Source: Sporosarcina sp. ACRSM (GTDB lineage Bacteria; Bacillota; Bacilli; Bacillales_A; Planococcaceae). Taken from it: a stretch of 64,000 nt of DNA. Where the stretch lies: contig NZ_JAKRNU010000007.1 of assembly GCF_022346545.1 (NCBI RefSeq), positions 1-64,000 on the forward strand, in the 5' to 3' direction. The position numbers and the translations under genes are program-made. Shown one piece after another: positions 35,398-44,558 of the stretch (position 1 is the first letter of the stretch; each line of letters opens with the position of its first letter). The notes beneath the pieces are model-generated. The model was not told the DNA's origin. It made no database searches and saw nothing but the letters and a program-made list of their open reading frames with translations.

Positions 35398-36612
35398 TCA
35401 AAAGAAGTTGAATTTACCTTTTTTCATCGTCAGACCAAGTCCGCCAATTAAAAAGAGTGATCGGTTATCGACTACTTTTTTCATGAAGGAAGCTTTTGTA
35501 CCTGTCAATTTTTTACCGTAAACGACACCGATTGCATCGTCATGACCAAGTGAACAAACGCTACCTTTTAAATCCGGTACAAACTGCGCTGTCGGTTGAC
35601 CTTTCAATAGTGCGACAATATTGTTCGCACACATATCGCCTTGTTGCATAGCAATTTGTGCAGTCGGCGGATATGGACGATTCGTTTCTTCATTGATCAT
35701 CAATGCACAGTCACCAATGATGAAGACATCCGAATAACCTGGTGCGCGAAGATCTGTTTCGACTTTGACGCGAGCCCGCATGTTTTCAATACCTGTCTCT
35801 TCAATCAGACGGTTTCCACGGACACCTGCTGCCCATACAACTGTACCGGCTTTGATGAATTCAAACTCATCTTCGCCTTTTTTAATTTTAACGCCTTCTG
35901 GTGTCGCTTCAACGACCGGCGTACCGATTGAAAACTCGATGCCTTTCGCTTCCAATTGACCCACTGCATATTTCACCAGTTCCGGGTCAAATCCAGGTAG
36001 AACCATCGGAGCCGCTTCTACGCAAATGACGCGTACCTTTTCAGCCGGCACATCATACTCCTTGCATAGTTCAGGGACTCGGTTACCAAGTTCTCCAAGG
36101 TATTCAATTCCAGTGAAGCCAGCGCCTCCCACGATGATCGTTAGACGACTATCATCTTTCTCATCTTCAAGAGACCATGTTGCGAATTGGTAATCGATAT
36201 GATCACGGATTTGACGCGCCGCTTTTACATTGGCGATGGAGAATGCATATTTGTCCAATCCCGGGATTCCGAAAGTCTCTCCTTCGAAACCTAGGGAAAT
36301 GACTAGATAATCATATGTATGCGTTCCCGCATCGGATGTTACGACTTTCTCTTTTACGTCAATCCCTTTAACTTCCGCTTTGATGAATTTCACTTTTTGC
36401 TCATTGATGACCCGTTTAATATCGTATCGGACTTGTTCAGGAGTCAATGTTCCTGCAGCCGCTTCATGGAGCCATGTCGCTTCATAGTGATAATCATTTT
36501 TGTTTATAAGTACGATATCAGCATCGTCAGTTCCTAGCGATTTTTGCAAATTGACGACTGTTGACAATCCGCCGTATCCTGCGCCTAAAACTAAAATTGT
36601 CGGTCTTTTCAC
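35398..36612 (-). CDS. yumB: Type II NADH dehydrogenase, YumB-like
   Basis: The 404-residue FAD enzyme has the FAD-binding motif [18 protein letters not shown] and the NAD-binding motif [17 protein letters not shown], with VFIIGDCA near the C-terminus. NDH-2 enzymes pass electrons from NADH to menaquinone at the inner membrane face without pumping protons. A GTG start is used because AAAGGTGG lies just upstream; an earlier GTG five codons before overlaps it. It has its own promoter at 36726-36754. Confidence 0.9.
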   Translation of the reverse strand: MKRPTILVLGAGYGGLSTVVNLQKSLGTDDADIVLINKNDYHYEATWLHEAAAGTLTPEQVRYDIKRVINEQKVKFIKAEVKGIDVKEKVVTSDAGTHTYDYLVISLGFEGETFGIPGLDKYAFSIANVKAARQIRDHIDYQFATWSLEDEKDDSRLTIIVGGAGFTGIEYLGELGNRVPELCKEYDVPAEKVRVICVEAAPMVLPGFDPELVKYAVGQLEAKGIEFSIGTPVVEATPEGVKIKKGEDEFEFIKAGTVVWAAGVRGNRLIEETGIENMRARVKVETDLRAPGYSDVFIIGDCALMINEETNRPYPPTAQIAMQQGDMCANNIVALLKGQPTAQFVPDLKGSVCSLGHDDAIGVVYGKKLTGTKASFMKKVVDNRSLFLIGGLGLTMKKGKFNFF

Positions 36613-36725
36613 GAAGATCGAAACCACCTTTAATTTTTTTATGTGACCGGCAACGTGAAATCGGTAAGTCCGAAAATTTACACAGTCCCGGCTTTTGTCA
36701 TCTTCTCGACAAACCTCTATCTCTT

Positions 36726-36754
36726 ATAGTAGCCCTTTTGATAGGTCATTTCAA
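36726..36754 (-). promoter_or_regulatory. Promoter of yumB
   Basis: On the minus strand TTGAAA (36749-36754), 17 bp, TACTAT (36726-36731), leaving a leader of about 105 nt. No Rex-type dyad was found near it. Confidence 0.6.
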
Positions 36755-36812
36755 CACTATATTTGAAATAGAAAATCTTTGAAAATACTGAATAGCATCG
36801 CCTTTTGGCAAA

Positions 36813-36843
36813 GAAAAAACCTCCCAATTTTTAATATGGGAGG
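36813..36843 (-). terminator. Terminator of yutM
   Basis: On the minus strand CCTCCCA pairs with TGGGAGG across a 10-nt loop, followed by six T. Confidence 0.75.
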
Positions 36844-36856
36844 GTGGACCCGGCAA

Positions 36857-37219
36857 TCAGCATTCCGCCGGAGTTCCTTTTTTTGTTGCCGTTCTAAAAG
36901 AAGTTCCACAACCACAAGCTGCAATGGCATTCGGATTATTTATGGTAAATCCGCCCCCCATGAGGGACTCTTTATAGTCAACTATTGTGCCTTCGAGGAT
37001 TGGAGCATCTTCGCTGGATACGAGTATTTGTAAGCCATGCTGTTCCAATAAAAGATCCTCTGCCGACTTTTCAGCATCAAATCCCATTCCATATGTCAGG
37101 CCGCTACACCCACCACCATTGACTCCAATTCGTAAGAAGGAACCTTCTTCCTCATTGTGTTGCATCATTTTCTTGACATGAAATGCCGCTGCCTCTGTAA
37201 CTTCAACAACTTCAGCCAA
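36857..37219 (-). CDS. yutM: A-type iron-sulfur carrier, YutM-like
   Basis: The 120-residue HesB/IscA-family protein has the three cluster cysteines in NGGGCSGLTYGM and ACGCGTSF. A-type proteins pass clusters from the Suf scaffold to target enzymes. The TTG start follows GGAAGGTGAG. It stands among yumB, yutI and yuzD and complements the sufCDSUB operon at 53417-58598. Confidence 0.93.
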   Translation of the reverse strand: MAEVVEVTEAAAFHVKKMMQHNEEEGSFLRIGVNGGGCSGLTYGMGFDAEKSAEDLLLEQHGLQILVSSEDAPILEGTIVDYKESLMGGGFTINNPNAIAACGCGTSFRTATKKGTPAEC

Positions 37220-37412
37220 TCGTGCTCACCTTCCTTTATTTTGTCTTCTCATCATAGCAGTAATTTAATGAGGAACGCAATTAATTATACTTCTGTGGTT
37301 ATGTAAATTTCGTGACAACCTCAGAGGTACTTTGGCTTAAATAAGTTAAAAACCATTCTATATCTTTCGATTTAAGTTATAATAAAAATATTAGTACGAA
37401 AGGATGAGATGA

Positions 37413-38093
37413 GTGGATATCAGTCCATTTTATGCTAAACAATTCAACTGTCTGAATTGCCAAGAGAAATTCGCTTCTACAAAAATCCGTTCGCGGTTCG
37501 TTCGGGTCACCTCTCACGAAAGCGACTTCAAACCTGTTTACTCAAATTTGGACATCAATCCATTATTCTATAACGTGTCTGTCTGTCCTCATTGCGGTTT
37601 TTCATTCACGGATGAGTTCTCCCCTTATTTCGCTCCGGGAACGAAAGAGACGATTGCAAGCAAGATCACAGCGCATTGGAATCATCGTTCATTCAGCTCG
37701 ACCCGGACAATAGAGGAAGCGATTGAAACGTATAAACTGGCCTATTTAAGCGCTTTGTATAAAAAAGAAAAGCCGCTTTCCATTGCCGGCATTACGTTGC
37801 GGATTGCCTGGCTCTATCGTGACTTGCATGCAGATCATGAAGAAACGCGTTTTTTGTCGATTGCACGTAATGCCTATATCGATTCCTATTCGACCGGTGA
37901 CTATGCCGGGACGCAAATGTCCGAATCGAGAGTATTGTATTTGATCGGTGAACTTTCTTGGAAAATCGGAGATCGCGAAGAAGCGATCCGAAATTTCTCC
38001 CGGGTCCTCGAACAACAACGGACATCGCATGAACCGAAAATCGTTCAGATGGCTAAAGAACGGTGGCAGGAAATAAGAGAGAATATAAAATAA
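37413..38093 (+). CDS. DUF2225 zinc-ribbon/TPR protein
   Basis: The 226-residue cytosolic protein has two CxxC pairs (Cys14/Cys17 in CLNCQEKF and Cys58/Cys61 in CPHCGFSF), consistent with a zinc ribbon. A TPR-like helical part follows (about 95-220). The GTG start follows AAAGGATGAG. The biochemical role of DUF2225 proteins is unknown to me. It is monocistronic with its own terminator. Confidence 0.85.
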   Translation: MDISPFYAKQFNCLNCQEKFASTKIRSRFVRVTSHESDFKPVYSNLDINPLFYNVSVCPHCGFSFTDEFSPYFAPGTKETIASKITAHWNHRSFSSTRTIEEAIETYKLAYLSALYKKEKPLSIAGITLRIAWLYRDLHADHEETRFLSIARNAYIDSYSTGDYAGTQMSESRVLYLIGELSWKIGDREEAIRNFSRVLEQQRTSHEPKIVQMAKERWQEIRENIK

Positions 38094-38116
38094 GCGGACC
38101 AAAAATGGTCCGCTTT
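38092..38116 (+). terminator. Terminator after the DUF2225 gene
   Basis: AAGCGGACCA pairs with TGGTCCGCTT across a 4-nt loop. The left arm includes the end of the stop codon. Confidence 0.8.
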
Positions 38117-38131
38117 GCTCGTACATCATCA

Positions 38132-38394
38132 ATCAATTACGCCTCGGCGTAATTGCGTCGGGATTTTGAATTGCGAATCGAACAGCAAAGGGTTCGATTT
38201 GCCGTATTTCTGCGTTTTTTGCAGAAATTAAGGCACTTAGATAAACGCAATTGATCCCTTTCAAAATCCCTGACATCCGCCGGAGGCTTAACTTGAATCA
38301 GCAGGGAGTTTAGACTACCACTAATTGAAATGCATTCTGGCATTCATCCCACCACTTATGGAAGTAGTGAATTTTCGCTGAATCAAGTTAAAAT
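38132..38394 (+). repeat. Modular dispersed repeat, copy D
   Basis: It opens ATCAATTACGCCTCGGCG and then has the GATTTTGAA...TTTCAAAATC stem, the TTTCTGC...GCAGAAA hairpin, GACATCCGCCGGAGGC and CATTCATCCCACCAC. It ends CTGAATCAAGTTAAAA inside the 3' end of yutI. Its module order matches copy B. Confidence 0.8.
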
Positions 38395-38624
38395 ACTTGT
38401 TCTACTTCAACTACGCCAGGAACTTCTTCAAGCAATGCACGTTCAATCCCTGCTTTAAGTGTGATCGTAGAACTTGGGCATGTGCCGCAAGCGCCTAGAA
38501 GACGAAGTTTCACAATACCATCTTCAATATCGACAAGTTCACAGTCTCCTCCGTCACGCAAGAGGAATGGGCGTAATTTATCTAAAACTTCTTGTACTGA
38601 TTCTGTCATCGTTGCATCTGTCAT
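38388..38624 (-). CDS. yutI: NifU C-terminal-domain scaffold, YutI-like
   Basis: The 78-residue Nfu-type protein has the cluster-binding motif GACGTCPSS and [14 protein letters not shown]. It carries Fe-S clusters from SufU/SufB to apoproteins and works alongside YutM. GGAGAGGT lies 8 nt before the ATG. A dispersed repeat (copy D) reaches its stop codon. Confidence 0.92.
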   Translation of the reverse strand: MTDATMTESVQEVLDKLRPFLLRDGGDCELVDIEDGIVKLRLLGACGTCPSSTITLKAGIERALLEEVPGVVEVEQVF

Positions 38625-38706
38625 TGTTTTTTACCTCTCCTTTCCTTATACTTATTATAAACTGGATTCAATAAAAAATCCAACAATGATTCTGGAGGCG
38701 TTTTTT

Positions 38707-39036
38707 ATGGCGACAAACAAGGTAAAGATTGAAATCTTCGGGGCCGAAGTCGTTTGTGCAAGTTGTGTCAATGCACCTTCGTCAAAAGATACTTATGAAT
38801 GGCTACAAGCTGCAATCGATCGGAAATATCCGAACCAGCCTTATGATATCGAGTATATCGATATCTATTCTTCCATCACGGATGCACGACAGCAAGGCAT
38901 CGCTGAACAAGTGCAAAATGATGAGTTTTTCTACCCGCTCGTCATGATCGAAGATGAAATGATCGGTGAAGGCTATATCCAATTGAAGCCCGTTTTTAAC
39001 GCGCTTGAAAAGCATGGTTATGTTGCACAAGCATAA
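38707..39036 (+). CDS. yuzD: DUF1462 thioredoxin-fold protein, YuzD-like
   Basis: The 109-residue protein has a thioredoxin-like start KIEIFGAEVVCASCVNAPSS with a CASC pair and ends in an EDEMIGEGYIQL strand-helix typical of the family. Its position opposite yutI matches B. subtilis. GGAGGCG precedes the ATG. A role in redox or Fe-S maturation is plausible but not shown. Confidence 0.88.
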   Translation: MATNKVKIEIFGAEVVCASCVNAPSSKDTYEWLQAAIDRKYPNQPYDIEYIDIYSSITDARQQGIAEQVQNDEFFYPLVMIEDEMIGEGYIQLKPVFNALEKHGYVAQA

Positions 39037-39080
39037 GTAACGACAAACAGCGGCATTGATAACAGTTGCCTATAATTGAG

Positions 39081-39117
39081 AAAACCTTGGACTGGAAATG
39101 GCGCCCAAGGTTTTTTT
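39081..39117 (+). terminator. Terminator of yuzD
   Basis: AAAACCTTGG pairs with CCAAGGTTTT, followed by a T-run. Confidence 0.75.
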
Positions 39118-39205
39118 GGCAATCATCGATTCTCCCACTGCAAAAGGCCGGATAGTTTTCTATCTTACGCTTCAATATCTAGATAGAAGCATCGGCTGTA
39201 GCAAG

Positions 39206-40273
39206 TTACCCGTTGTGCCATTTGTACATCCAGAGCACCCCGGACTTCAACAAACGCGCGATCCGACCTGTTACTGTGCGATCCGCCAAATAAGCGAATC
39301 CTTGCTTTTTACCGAGGGAACCGAGGAACCCTTTTAGTTTGATTTCCGGCATACTTTCCGGTAATGGCTCATTATTCCAGACATTGCGTAACACGCGGAC
39401 AATTTGCTCCGCCTGTTCTTCCGCAACTTGTGCACTTGGCGCATAAGGCAAAGAAGCACAATCCCCGACCACATAGACGTCTTTATAGTCCGGTAATTGA
39501 TGATACATATTCAATTTTACTCGTCCCGAGCGGTCTTTTTCCGTATTCAAGTTTTGCACTGGCGTAACAGGACGGATTCCAGCAGTCCAAACGACTGCAT
39601 CGACCGAGATCGTCTCTTCATGATTATGCAAGACGTTCGGTTCAACTTTCGTAATATTGGAGTTGGATACCACTTCCACGTTATGCTTATCAAACCAGCT
39701 TTGGACATAGTTACTAAGTCTTTCTGGAAAGTCCCGTAACACCCGCGGACTGCGATCGAACAGTTTAATGGTCAAATCCGGTCTACTTTCCCGCAATTCA
39801 CTCGCGAGCTCGATTCCGCTTAGACCCGCTCCGACGATTCCGACAGTCGCTCCTCCGCCTAGTCCTAGCAATTTTTCATAAGTGACCCTCGATCTTCCGA
39901 TCGTCTGGATACTATACGTATTCTCCGCAGCTCCAGGCACATCGTGGTAATTATCTTGGCATCCTAGACCGATTACGAGCTCATCGTAGGCAATTTGCTT
40001 TCCATCATCCAAATAAACACATTTTTCGTCCGGTCTGATGTCGATGATCTCACCACCGACCACTTTCAATCGCTCATGCTCCGGCAGTGGTACACGCACT
40101 TCCGCGTCCGATACTGTACCTGCAGCAAGTGCATAAAATTCTGTCTTCAAACTATGGAATGGAGTCCGATCTACCAGTGTTATTTCGACATCTTCCGGCA
40201 GTTCTTTCGTCAATAGACGCAACAAAATACGCATATTTCCGTATCCGGCACCTAATAATACAAGTTTTCTCAT
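39206..40273 (-). CDS. yutJ: NADH dehydrogenase-like flavoprotein, YutJ-like
   Basis: The 355-residue pyridine nucleotide-disulfide family enzyme has LVLLGAGYGNMRILLRLL, the NAD motif TVGIVGAGLSGIELASEL and VYVVGDCASLPYAPSA. It resembles yumB but is shorter and divergent. It is probably a type II NADH:quinone oxidoreductase or a related FAD reductase. AGGAG lies 8 nt before the ATG. Its neighbours yuzD and yuzB are as in B. subtilis. Confidence 0.87.
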   Translation of the reverse strand: MRKLVLLGAGYGNMRILLRLLTKELPEDVEITLVDRTPFHSLKTEFYALAAGTVSDAEVRVPLPEHERLKVVGGEIIDIRPDEKCVYLDDGKQIAYDELVIGLGCQDNYHDVPGAAENTYSIQTIGRSRVTYEKLLGLGGGATVGIVGAGLSGIELASELRESRPDLTIKLFDRSPRVLRDFPERLSNYVQSWFDKHNVEVVSNSNITKVEPNVLHNHEETISVDAVVWTAGIRPVTPVQNLNTEKDRSGRVKLNMYHQLPDYKDVYVVGDCASLPYAPSAQVAEEQAEQIVRVLRNVWNNEPLPESMPEIKLKGFLGSLGKKQGFAYLADRTVTGRIARLLKSGVLWMYKWHNG

Positions 40274-40415
40274 CGCTTTGCTCCTTCGTCATCCTAATAG
40301 TCCGCTCTTTTCTCAAGTTCGATTATATCAGTTTGTGACAAGTTTCACAATAAGACGCAGCAATTGACCTAAAGGGTAAAAAAGAGTAGGATTTCTATTA
40401 GGTGAGGTGAGTGTC

Positions 40416-40652
40416 GTGAATCCGATTGTCGAGTTTTGCATGAGTAATATTGCAAACGGTTCACAAGAAACTTTTGAAGCATTGGAAAAAGATCCGAATT
40501 TAGATGTCTTGGAGTATGGTTGTCTGAGCTATTGTACGAAATGTGCCGAAAGTCTTTATGCGATCGTCAACGGTGAAATTGTCGAAGCCGACACACCAGA
40601 AGAGCTGACAAGCCGTATTTACCAATTCATTGAAGATAATCCGCTCTTTTGA
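40416..40652 (+). CDS. yuzB: DUF1450 protein, YuzB-like
   Basis: The 78-residue protein has conserved cysteines in YGCLSYCTKCAESLYA and starts NPIVEFCMSN. The GTG at 40416 gives the exact YuzB length, with GAGGTGA just upstream. The conserved Cys spacing hints at metal or Fe-S binding, but the function is unknown. A dispersed repeat begins three bases after its stop. Confidence 0.87.
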   Translation: MNPIVEFCMSNIANGSQETFEALEKDPNLDVLEYGCLSYCTKCAESLYAIVNGEIVEADTPEELTSRIYQFIEDNPLF

Positions 40653-40654
40653 GC

Positions 40655-40907
40655 ATCAATTACGCCTCGGCGTAATTGCGTCCAGATTTTGAATCGAGCT
40701 TGAGGCCAAAAGGACGTTGGTCATGCAACCGTTGCCGCAGGACGCGGCTAACTTAGGTTGCCTTCCTTAATTCCTTTCAAAATCTGTGACATCCGCCGGA
40801 GGCTTTATCTTCGTTCAGCGGGCTTTTGAACACCCGCTGAACAAGAAACAAAACTGCATTCATCTAGCCACCTATAGAGGTGGAAGTCTTCTGCTGAATG
40901 AAGATAA
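40655..40907 (+). repeat. Modular dispersed repeat, copy E
   Basis: It opens ATCAATTACGCCTCGG, with the CAGATTTTGAA...TTCAAAATCTG stem enclosing a GC-rich insert. GTGACATCCGCCGGAGGC, the GTTCAGCGGGCTTTTGAAC hairpin, CTATAGAGGTGGAAGTC and CTGAATGAAGATAAA follow. Together with the next terminator it fills the 317 bp between yuzB and yutF. Confidence 0.8.
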
Positions 40908-40943
40908 AAACTACCCGCAAATCGTTGTGGGTAGTTTTTTCTA
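40908..40943. terminator. Bidirectional terminator before yutF end
   Basis: AAACTACCCGCA pairs with TGTGGGTAGTTT, with T-runs on both strands. It immediately abuts repeat copy E. Confidence 0.85.
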
Positions 40944-40969
40944 TTTCACATCTCTTCTTAAGTTGATGG

Positions 40970-41734
40970 TTATTTCCAATCCAACAATGTCGGAACGTGG
41001 TAAGTCGGTTGCTCTTTTTTCAAAAGCAAGTCCTCTTTAGAAGTAACTCCGCCTGCCACATGCAATGTATCGATGCCGAAACGGATACCAGCCTGTATGT
41101 CCGTATCGTAATTATCGCCAACCATGATCATTTCTTCTTTCCGGTAATTCCCCATCTGTTGGATGAACTCCAGCATATAAGGCTCCGGTTTCCCGATAAA
41201 GACTGGTTTTTTTCCTGACGCAGTTTCCATCAATGTCACAAATGACCCATTTCCCGGAAGCAATCCTCTTTCTGTTGGAATGGCTTTGTCTCCATTTGTA
41301 GCAATGAAATGGGCACCTGCACGAATTGCCAAGCATGCATCCGCTAATTTTGAATAGGTCACCCCTCTATCAATGCCCATCATAACGACATCGGGGTCAT
41401 GCTTTGTTAGACGGATACCTTCCGCCTTCAGTGCTTCTTCCAATCCAATTTCACCAATCATCATGACAGTAGCACCTTCAGCCATTTTCTTGCAATATTT
41501 TGCGGCTGCAATGGCCGACGTCATAATATGCTCCACATTCGCTTGGATACCGAATCCCTTCAGCTTTTCCTGTATTTGCACACGCGTCATGGATGCATTA
41601 TTAGTAATAAAGTACGGGTCCACCCCCAATTGCTGTGCATTGGCAATGAACTCGACCGCTTCGGCAATCGGCTCGGTTCCACGGTAAACCGTTCCATCCA
41701 AGTCCAGACAAATCGCTTTGTACTGATGGATCAT
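40970..41734 (-). CDS. yutF: HAD-family sugar phosphatase, NagD/YutF-like
   Basis: The 254-residue HAD class IIA hydrolase has catalytic aspartates in CLDLDGTVYRG, motif II in FITNNASMTR and the acidic motif MVGDNYDTDIQAG. It probably dephosphorylates nucleotide or sugar monophosphates. It overlaps the yutE stop by four bases, so the pair is translationally coupled. Confidence 0.92.
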   Translation of the reverse strand: MIHQYKAICLDLDGTVYRGTEPIAEAVEFIANAQQLGVDPYFITNNASMTRVQIQEKLKGFGIQANVEHIMTSAIAAAKYCKKMAEGATVMMIGEIGLEEALKAEGIRLTKHDPDVVMMGIDRGVTYSKLADACLAIRAGAHFIATNGDKAIPTERGLLPGNGSFVTLMETASGKKPVFIGKPEPYMLEFIQQMGNYRKEEMIMVGDNYDTDIQAGIRFGIDTLHVAGGVTSKEDLLLKKEQPTYHVPTLLDWK

Positions 41735-42183
41735 CGCTGTTCCTCCGGTAAAAATGCAGAGACCGGTCCAAGCTCATTTTCCAAATAGTGACGCACCTTA
41801 TCCGGGAATCCTTCAAGAAAATCTATTTCCTCGGAAATGATTCCATTGATCTCTTGTGCATCGACTTTCGTGAAATCGCGCACGATCATTTTTCTTAACT
41901 CGATCACTCTTTTTAACGGCCCTGCCATCTCAGCCGAAATAACGCGCTCATCTTCCATGATGTCAATAATATCCTCATAACTCCCCGGATCCCGCATGAT
42001 GAATCCGTCAATCATCGCATTCCCGACATCGAGGATCGATTCGATGATGACATGGACAATTCTTTCCAGTGCTAATGAACGGACCTCTTCTTCCGCCCAA
42101 CGGCTTCCATCTTTATAAGTTGCTAATAATTCTTCCATATAGTCGAGTGTTTCATTAATTTGGTTTCGGTCAACAAAATACAC
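41731..42183 (-). CDS. yutE: DUF86 (HepT-like) protein, YutE-like
   Basis: The 150-residue helical protein has the HEPN/HepT fold. The RNase signature R-x4-6-H is replaced: the segment reads RKMIVRDFTKVD, with Arg where the His is expected. No MNT-type antitoxin nucleotidyltransferase gene lies nearby. It is therefore unlikely to be an active toxin. It is coupled to yutF. Confidence 0.85.
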   Translation of the reverse strand: MYFVDRNQINETLDYMEELLATYKDGSRWAEEEVRSLALERIVHVIIESILDVGNAMIDGFIMRDPGSYEDIIDIMEDERVISAEMAGPLKRVIELRKMIVRDFTKVDAQEINGIISEEIDFLEGFPDKVRHYLENELGPVSAFLPEEQR

Positions 42184-42312
42184 GGAATTTCCCTCCAGTT
42201 GATGATTGATCTATTCCCATAATACCATAACTTTCAGATTGAAGAATCATTACCTCAATATACTGATATCGAAAGAAAACTACGCATGACTGCCTATTTC
42301 TTATCAATCATA

Positions 42313-42348
42313 AAAAAACGTGTATGGACTCATATTCATCCATACACG
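42313..42348 (-). terminator. Terminator of yutD
   Basis: On the minus strand CGTGTATGGA pairs with TCCATACACG across a 10-nt loop, followed by seven T. Confidence 0.85.
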
Positions 42349-42354
42349 ATCAAC

Positions 42355-42669
42355 TCATTCATTGGACATGGAGGCAGTTGAGGATTCCTGCTTCACCCGT
42401 CCTGTTTTTTTCAATACAAAATAGGCACAGCCAAAATTACAATATTCGTATAGATAATCTTGCAAAGTACTGATTTTTGTTTCATAGGTCGACTTCTGGT
42501 TACGGTCGTCGAAAAAACCTTTCAGCCGAAGCTGACCGTATCCCCAATCGCCCAATATATAATCGTATTTCAAGAGCACATCGCTATACCTCGCCAGCAA
42601 TGCTTCTTCGTTATAGCCATCACGGTAGTTTGTTACGAGCTCAAACTGCCAATTGTCAATCGTTATCAT
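42355..42669 (-). CDS. yutD: DUF1027 protein, YutD-like
   Basis: The 104-residue protein has the conserved central block FDDRNQKSTYETKISTLQDY and YCNFGCAYFVLKK. The structure of family members is known but the function is not. GGTGAT lies 7 nt before the ATG. It follows lipA by 31 bp, probably as one transcript. Confidence 0.88.
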   Translation of the reverse strand: MITIDNWQFELVTNYRDGYNEEALLARYSDVLLKYDYILGDWGYGQLRLKGFFDDRNQKSTYETKISTLQDYLYEYCNFGCAYFVLKKTGRVKQESSTASMSNE

Positions 42670-42700
42670 TCAGTGATCACCGCCATTGGAATAAGCTTTA

Positions 42701-43645
42701 TTAACCTTGCAAAGTTGCTTCAAGCTGTTCCTCACCTTGACGCTGTCTTTCTTTCGCAGCCGAATTCACTTGTTCGTCAGCGTGATAGCTTGAACGGACA
42801 AGCGGTCCAGCTTCACAATGTGAAAAGCCTTTTGACATCGCAATTTTTCTTAGTTCTCCGAATTCTTGCGGCGAATAGTATTTCTGCACTTTCAAATGCT
42901 TTTTCGTCGGTTGCAAATATTGGCCGATCGTCATGATGTCTACATTATTCGCACGGAGATCGTCCATCGTCTCCAAGATTTCTTCATGTGTCTCTCCAAG
43001 ACCGAGCATCAAGGATGATTTTGTCGGAATGTCGGGCTGCATTTCTTTAGCACGGCGTAAAAGTTCCAATGAACGCTCGTATGTCGCACGCGCACGCACT
43101 CTCGGAGTCAAGCGCCGAACCGTTTCGATATTGTGGTTCAAGATATCCGGTTTGGCATCCATCAGACGCTTTAAGTTATCGTACTCGCCAGCCATATCGG
43201 ATGGAAGGACTTCCACAGTTGTAAACGGACTTTTTCTTCGGATCGCACGGATCGTCTCAGCAAAGATCCCCGAGCCACCGTCTTTTTGATCGTCACGTGC
43301 AACCATCGTCACGACCGCATGTTTCAAATTCATCAGGGCCACGGAATCTGCCACACGTTCCGGTTCTGCTATATCCAGCTCAGTCGGCAATCCCGTTTTA
43401 ACCGCACAAAAACGACATGCCCGGGTACACACTGAGCCCAAAATCATGAATGTAGCCGTACGACGTTCTCCCCAACATTCGTGAATGTTCGGGCAACGCG
43501 CTTCTTCACAAACCGTATGTAAATTGTTCTCGCGCATCAATTTTTTCAAATCTGTATAGTTGTCATTCGTATTCAACTTAATTTTTAACCAATCCGGCTT
43601 TCTTACATGCTCCGTTCTATTTCCTTGTTCTGGTCTGCATGACAA
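42701..43645 (-). CDS. lipA: Lipoyl synthase
   Basis: The product is about 314 residues. This radical SAM enzyme inserts two sulfurs into octanoyl groups on lipoyl domains. The auxiliary cluster motif is [12 protein letters not shown] and the radical SAM motif CTRACRFC. The C-terminal serine of the auxiliary cluster is in VRSSYHAD. The start is uncertain: TTG at 43645 has GGAG 9 nt upstream, while ATG at 43651 is too near. It depends on Fe-S supply by Suf, and GcvH in this window is one of its substrates. Confidence 0.94.
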   Translation of the reverse strand: MSCRPEQGNRTEHVRKPDWLKIKLNTNDNYTDLKKLMRENNLHTVCEEARCPNIHECWGERRTATFMILGSVCTRACRFCAVKTGLPTELDIAEPERVADSVALMNLKHAVVTMVARDDQKDGGSGIFAETIRAIRRKSPFTTVEVLPSDMAGEYDNLKRLMDAKPDILNHNIETVRRLTPRVRARATYERSLELLRRAKEMQPDIPTKSSLMLGLGETHEEILETMDDLRANNVDIMTIGQYLQPTKKHLKVQKYYSPQEFGELRKIAMSKGFSHCEAGPLVRSSYHADEQVNSAAKERQRQGEEQLEATLQG

Positions 43646-43769
43646 GATCATCGACTCCAATCCATACGAACTTAAATACTTTCTATGATGTCAATGTATC
43701 ATATATTCTGACTTCAAACAACCTCAGTGAAACATATAACGGATCGATACTCACATTTTCTTGAAGCAA

Positions 43770-43805
43770 AAAGGAAAGTGCGATTGCTTAAGCACTTCCC
43801 TTTCT
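43770..43805 (-). terminator. Terminator of the liv operon
   Basis: On the minus strand AAAGGGAAGTGC pairs with GCACTTTCCTTT (one mismatch), followed by a T-run. Confidence 0.8.
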
Positions 43806-43844
43806 TTTTACCTTATTTCAAAACGAGGACATTTTCTGAGACCG

Positions 43845-44558
43845 TTAATGGCCACCGAGATAAGCTTTTTTAATTTCCTCACTCGCTTGCAGTTCGTCAG
43901 GTGTACCTGAAAGAATGACTTTTCCGGTTTCGATGACATAAGCTCTGTTGGCGACGGATAAGGCCATATTGGCGTTCTGCTCGACAAGTAGGATGGTCGT
44001 ACCTTCTTTATTGATATCTTTGACAACTTCAAAAATCGTCTGCACCATAAGCGGGGCCAGCCCCATCGACGGCTCATCCAGTAACAGCAGTTTAGGCTTC
44101 GCCATGATTGCCCGCCCCATCGCCAACATCTGTTGCTCCCCGCCCGATAATGTACCGGCGGATTGTTTTCGTCGTTCATGCAATCGGGGGAAGATGTTAT
44201 AGACTTTCTCTAAATCCTGTTGAATGCCAGCCTTATCGGTTCTGAGAAAAGCCCCTAGCTCAATGTTCTCCTCCACACTCATTTCTGCAAATACACGTCT
44301 TCCTTCCGGCACATGTGAGATACCCGATTTGACAATCGCTTGTGCAGGCTTGCCAACGATTGATTGATCCAAATAGGCGATCGCTCCGCTTTTCGGTTTC
44401 AATAATCCCGATAATGTTTTCAACAACGTGCTTTTACCAGCCCCGTTCGCCCCGATGAGCGTCACGATTTCTCCCTGGTCCACCTGCAAAGAAACGCCTT
44501 TCAGGGCATGGATGCTTCCATAGTAAACGTTCAAGTCTTCAACCTTTAGCATGCTCAT
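43845..44558 (-). CDS. livF: Branched-chain amino acid ABC transporter ATPase LivF
   Basis: The 237-residue ATPase has Walker A GANGAGKS, signature LSGGEQQM and Walker B LLLLDEPSMGL. The LivF-type N-terminus LNVYYGSIHALKGVSL is present. It overlaps livG by 20 bp and is the last gene of livJHMGF. Confidence 0.95.
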   Translation of the reverse strand: MSMLKVEDLNVYYGSIHALKGVSLQVDQGEIVTLIGANGAGKSTLLKTLSGLLKPKSGAIAYLDQSIVGKPAQAIVKSGISHVPEGRRVFAEMSVEENIELGAFLRTDKAGIQQDLEKVYNIFPRLHERRKQSAGTLSGGEQQMLAMGRAIMAKPKLLLLDEPSMGLAPLMVQTIFEVVKDINKEGTTILLVEQNANMALSVANRAYVIETGKVILSGTPDELQASEEIKKAYLGGH

